The translations under genes and the position numbers were made by a program. This document shows positions 5,881 to 8,059 of a stretch of 8,059 nt of DNA, piece after piece. Numbering within the stretch: the stretch's first letter is position 1; each line of letters begins with the position of its first letter. The DNA is from Bacteroidales bacterium (lineage in GTDB: Bacteria > Bacteroidota > Bacteroidia > Bacteroidales > NBLH01): assembly GCA_029933755.1 (NCBI GenBank), contig JAOZNO010000142.1:1-8059 (forward strand), written 5' to 3'. The notes under the pieces are model-generated. The model made no database searches. It had not been told where the DNA came from and saw only the letters and a list, made by a program, of their open reading frames with translations.

Positions 5881-7011
5881 TTAACACTTGTCAAGTCCTT
5901 TTATTACATTTTCGATAATATAATCCTGTTCCTCTTTTTTCAATTCGGTATGTATTGGTAGCGAAACAACTATTTTTGAAAGTTTATTAGTCACCGGAAA
6001 ATCTGAATTATTAAAGTTATATTTGGTATATGCTTTTTGTTGATGTAGCGGTACAGGATAATAAATCATTGCAGGAATATCTTTACTTTTTAGATATTCT
6101 ATTAAATTATTTCTATTTACATTTTGTGTTTTTAAGGTATATTGATGAAAAACATGAGAGGATTGCTTATTTCTTGATGGAATAATGAGTTTTTCACAAT
6201 CCTTGAAGGATGTGTCATAATATGCAGCAGCAGTTTGTCTGGCATTATTATATTCATCTAAATATTTTAATTTAATTTTTAAAATTGCTGCTTGTAAAGA
6301 GTCTAACCTTGAATTCACACCAATGTGATCATGATAATAACGTACCCGCATGCCATGGTTTACAATTGATTTTATTTTATCAGCCAGCTCATCATTACTT
6401 GTGAAAATTGCTCCTCCATCACCAAAGCATCCTAAATTTTTCGAAGGGAAGAAAGAAGTACAACCAATATCACCAAGAGTACCTAATTTTTGTTTTTTAG
6501 ATTCTGTAATATAATCAGCCCCAATTGCCTGAGCGTTATCTTCAATAATAAATAAACTGTGTTTTTTTGCTATTTTTTGAATTGTACTTATATTAGCTGC
6601 CTGACCAAACAAATGAACCGGAACGATTGCTTTTGTTTTTGGTGTAATTGCCTTTTCCAGTTTTTCAGTATCAATTGTAAATGTTTTAGGATCAACATCT
6701 ACCAGTACAGGAATTAAACCTAAAAGAGCAATAACTTCAACGGTAGCAACAAAGGTGAAGTCTGATGTAATTACTTCGTCACCAGGCTTTAGACCTAATG
6801 CCATCATTGATATTTGCAAGGCATCAGTACCATTTGCACAGGTAATTACATGTTTGGTATTAAGGTAATTTGCTAAATCATCCTGAAACTCTTTTACAAC
6901 TGGTCCGTTTATAAATTTACTTGAATTTATAACTGCAAAAATTTCATTGTCAATTTCCTGTTTTATTTTTTGGTACTGACTTTTTAAGTCAACCATTTGG
7001 ATTTTTGCCAT
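5881..7011 (-). CDS. wbpE: UDP-2-acetamido-3-keto-glucuronate aminotransferase, DegT/DnrJ/EryC1/StrS family (WbpE/WlbC)
   Basis: PLP-dependent enzyme that transfers an amino group from glutamate to C3 of the keto sugar made by WbpB, releasing 2-oxoglutarate. The protein is 376 aa, full length for the family. The PLP lysine is K191 in SFFPSKNLGCFGDGGA (186-201). IIEDNAQ at 155-161 supplies D158 (contact to the pyridine nitrogen) and Q161 (ring stacking). CANGTDALQISMMALG at 58-73 is the conserved phosphate-binding and helix segment. NSRLDSLQAAIL (233-244) and YYPVPLHQQKAY (317-328) are further family motifs. The start at 7011 gives AKIQMVDLKSQY, the usual N-terminus. It is the first gene of the operon, 26 nt downstream of a TACTTTTG box. 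Other StrS-family sugar aminotransferases are possible by sequence alone, but the operon makes WbpE the best call. Confidence 0.92.
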   Translation of the reverse strand: MAKIQMVDLKSQYQKIKQEIDNEIFAVINSSKFINGPVVKEFQDDLANYLNTKHVITCANGTDALQISMMALGLKPGDEVITSDFTFVATVEVIALLGLIPVLVDVDPKTFTIDTEKLEKAITPKTKAIVPVHLFGQAANISTIQKIAKKHSLFIIEDNAQAIGADYITESKKQKLGTLGDIGCTSFFPSKNLGCFGDGGAIFTSNDELADKIKSIVNHGMRVRYYHDHIGVNSRLDSLQAAILKIKLKYLDEYNNARQTAAAYYDTSFKDCEKLIIPSRNKQSSHVFHQYTLKTQNVNRNNLIEYLKSKDIPAMIYYPVPLHQQKAYTKYNFNNSDFPVTNKLSKIVVSLPIHTELKKEEQDYIIENVIKGLDKC

Positions 7012-7037
7012 AGATTTTAATTTATTAAACTGCCAAA

Positions 7038-7045
7038 CAAAAGTA
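7038..7045 (-). promoter_or_regulatory. Candidate Bacteroidota -7 promoter box for wbpE-wbpD-wbpB
   Basis: The minus strand reads TACTTTTG, a TAnnTTTG match, ending 26 nt before the wbpE ATG. It is the identical octamer, at similar spacing, to the one ahead of wzz. A clear TTTG -33 element is lacking at the expected distance. Confidence 0.4.
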
Positions 7046-7150
7046 AGTAAAAACCTTGAGTTTTAAATTATAAGGTATAAAATCTATTTTCTGAATTTCA
7101 TTTTTTTTCAGGTACTCCATTTGTTTCCATTTTCATACTTTTTAGAGCAT

Positions 7151-7185
7151 AAAAAAGGCCATTATACAATTTGCATAATGGCTTT
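7151..7185 (-). terminator. Rho-independent terminator downstream of rny
   Basis: On the minus strand GCCATTATGC-type sequence folds back: CCATTAT at 7159-7165 pairs with ATAATGG at 7175-7181, extended by G7158-C7182, a G-T wobble and two A-T pairs. The loop is 9 nt. The stem is followed on the minus strand by six Ts (7156-7151). It lies about 30 nt past the rny stop and insulates it from the wbpE operon. On the plus strand it is followed by AATTTTTT and could also work in that direction. Confidence 0.8.
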
Positions 7186-7215
7186 AATTTTTTACTTAAA
7201 ATTATGAGTGATTAA

Positions 7216-7791
7216 TTATTTTGCATAATGTACCGCACGTGTTTCTCTGATTACTGTAATTTTAACTTGTCCCGGATAAGTCATTTCATCCTGAATTTTT
7301 TTAGCAATATTAAATGATAAACCTTCAGCATCTTTATCAGTAACTTTATCAGCTCCAACAATTACCCGTAATTCTCTTCCTGCCTGAATAGCATAAGTTT
7401 TTAATACTCCAGGGTAGGATAGGGCTAATTCTTCAAGGTTTTTTAATCGTTTGATATAGGATTCTGCAATTTCACGTCTGGCGCCTGGTCTGGCTCCTGA
7501 AATCGCATCACAAACCTGAACGATAGGTGAAATTAAACTGGTCATTTCCATTTCGTCATGGTGAGCTCCAATGGCATTACATACCTCAGGCTTTTCTTTA
7601 TACCTTTCAGCTAATTTGAAACCATATATTGCATGTGATAATTCAGTCTCTTCATCAGGAACCTTACCTATATCATGTAACAAACCTGCGCGTTTTGCTA
7701 TTTTGGGGTTTAATCCTAATTCTGAAGCCATTACAGCACAAAGGTTTGCTGTTTCTTTTGAATGTTGAAGAAGGTTTTGTCCATATGAGGA
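7216..7791 (-). pseudogene. rny: RNase Y (rny), C-terminal fragment only, 5' part replaced by foreign sequence
   Basis: RNase Y is a membrane-anchored endoribonuclease that starts mRNA decay. Recognisable homology begins at SSYGQNLLQHS (codons from 7791) and runs through KETANLCAVMASELGLNP to the normal C-terminus YPGQVKITVIRETRAVHYAK. This covers most of the HD phosphohydrolase domain: LLHDIGK, GAHHDE and DAISGARPGARRE. About 191 residues remain of the usual 510-520. The N-terminal membrane helix, long coiled coil and KH domain are absent. The ATG at 7731 is internal, because conserved RNase Y sequence continues in frame for 20 codons upstream of it. Beyond 7791 the frame gives non-family residues (NDGNHC) and meets a TAA at 7818-7816. 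The loss is therefore a junction with other DNA rather than a single frameshift. It may be a real truncation or an assembly chimera. Confidence 0.85.
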
Positions 7792-8057
7792 ACAATGATT
7801 TCCATCGTTTTGGACTTATAAAGAGCTGCTTTGGCTTCTATGAGGTATTTGCCTGAAAGAATATCGCTTATGCTCTGTCCTGATTTAAAGACTCCTTCAG
7901 GGACTTTGCTGCGTTCTATGGAAAGAATGGTGAATGAGGCATCTGATGGGGTCAGATTGACGATAAGGTGGCCCCAGTCTGGAATCAGTTTGGCCTGTGC
8001 CAGTTTTTCAAGGCCGTCTTTTTTTATTGTGACAGGATCAAAATTAAAGGACTGATA
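7731..8057 (-). CDS. Fragment of a PEGA-like domain protein, open at the right edge and truncated at the rny junction
   Basis: From 8057 one minus-strand frame stays open for 108 codons to a TAA at 7733-7731, while the other two frames close quickly near the edge. The peptide has the pattern GHLIVNLTPSDASFTI (residues 29-44), then KVPEG (51-55), then SGKYLIEAKAALYKS (68-82) and a short final strand MEIIVP. This resembles PEGA surface repeats (G.L.V...P..A...I, then G.Y.I.A....Y). Codons favour C and G endings (GTC, GCC, ACC, TTC, CTG), unlike the neighbouring genes, and 7801-8059 is about 43% G+C. The last 15-20 codons overlap rny sequence in another frame and are probably not native to this protein. 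The start lies beyond the window. The domain call is by pattern only and tentative; function unknown. Confidence 0.45.
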   Translation of the reverse strand, partial: YQSFNFDPVTIKKDGLEKLAQAKLIPDWGHLIVNLTPSDASFTILSIERSKVPEGVFKSGQSISDILSGKYLIEAKAALYKSKTMEIIVPHMDKTFFNIQKKQQTFVL

Positions 8058-8059
8058 AC

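Noticed and set aside
7216..7731. A complete small HD-domain protein starting at the ATG at 7731
   Set aside because: Conserved RNase Y sequence (SSYGQNLLQHSKETANLCAV) continues in the same frame upstream of that ATG, so it is an internal methionine of a truncated rny.
7571..8055. Three overlapping plus-strand open frames at the right end
   Set aside because: They are antisense to the RNase Y fragment and the PEGA-like frame; the minus-strand readings show family motifs while these do not.
1..8059. CRISPR array, tRNA, rRNA or complete insertion sequence
   Set aside because: No regularly spaced repeats, no tRNA-like or rRNA-like sequence and no transposase frame were found on reading both strands.

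Overview
The window looks like part of a surface-polysaccharide (O-antigen or capsule) locus from a member of the Bacteroidota. The grounds are the A+T-rich sequence, starts preceded by A/T-rich leaders without Shine-Dalgarno sites, two copies of the Bacteroidota -7 box form TAnnTTTG, and the kinds of protein encoded. Genus cannot be set from the sequence alone. Both ends cut through genes, so this may be a whole short contig.

Layout, left to right. (1) 1-1732, minus strand: a two-gene unit, a Wzz-type chain-length protein followed by rfbA/rmlA (glucose-1-phosphate thymidylyltransferase), which runs off the left edge a few residues short of its usual end. (2) 1733-2099: a divergent regulatory region with a -7 box for wzz, a cluster of dyads, and three 8-bp TTTGCG-type units just ahead of the next gene. 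(3) 2100-4001, plus strand: a large membrane-bound nucleotide-sugar 4,6-dehydratase of the CapD/WbpM/PglF family, the only plus-strand gene. (4) 4002-4303: a convergent intergenic region with a 48-nt near-perfect hairpin inside a possible MITE-like element. (5) 4304-7011, minus strand: a tight three-gene operon in the order wbpE, wbpD, wbpB (wlbC, wlbB, wlbA). (6) 7151-7185: an intrinsic terminator. (7) 7216-7791, minus strand: the C-terminal third of RNase Y (rny), abruptly joined near 7791 to an unrelated reading frame that resembles a PEGA-domain protein and reaches the right edge.

How the genes fit together: WbpB, WbpE and WbpD turn UDP-GlcNAc-uronic acid into UDP-2,3-diacetamido-2,3-dideoxy-glucuronic acid. 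The 4,6-dehydratase would start a 6-deoxy-HexNAc branch (QuiNAc, FucNAc or a bacillosamine-like sugar). RmlA starts the dTDP-glucose branch (rhamnose and other 6-deoxyhexoses). The Wzz-like protein would set chain length. The UDP-GlcNAc 6-dehydrogenase (WbpA), the 2-epimerase (WbpI), the rest of rml, and any glycosyltransferase, flippase or polymerase lie outside the window.

The core genes are ordinary. The parts worth a second look are the rny/PEGA junction, the intergenic element at 3999-4206, and the small repeats upstream of the dehydratase gene.
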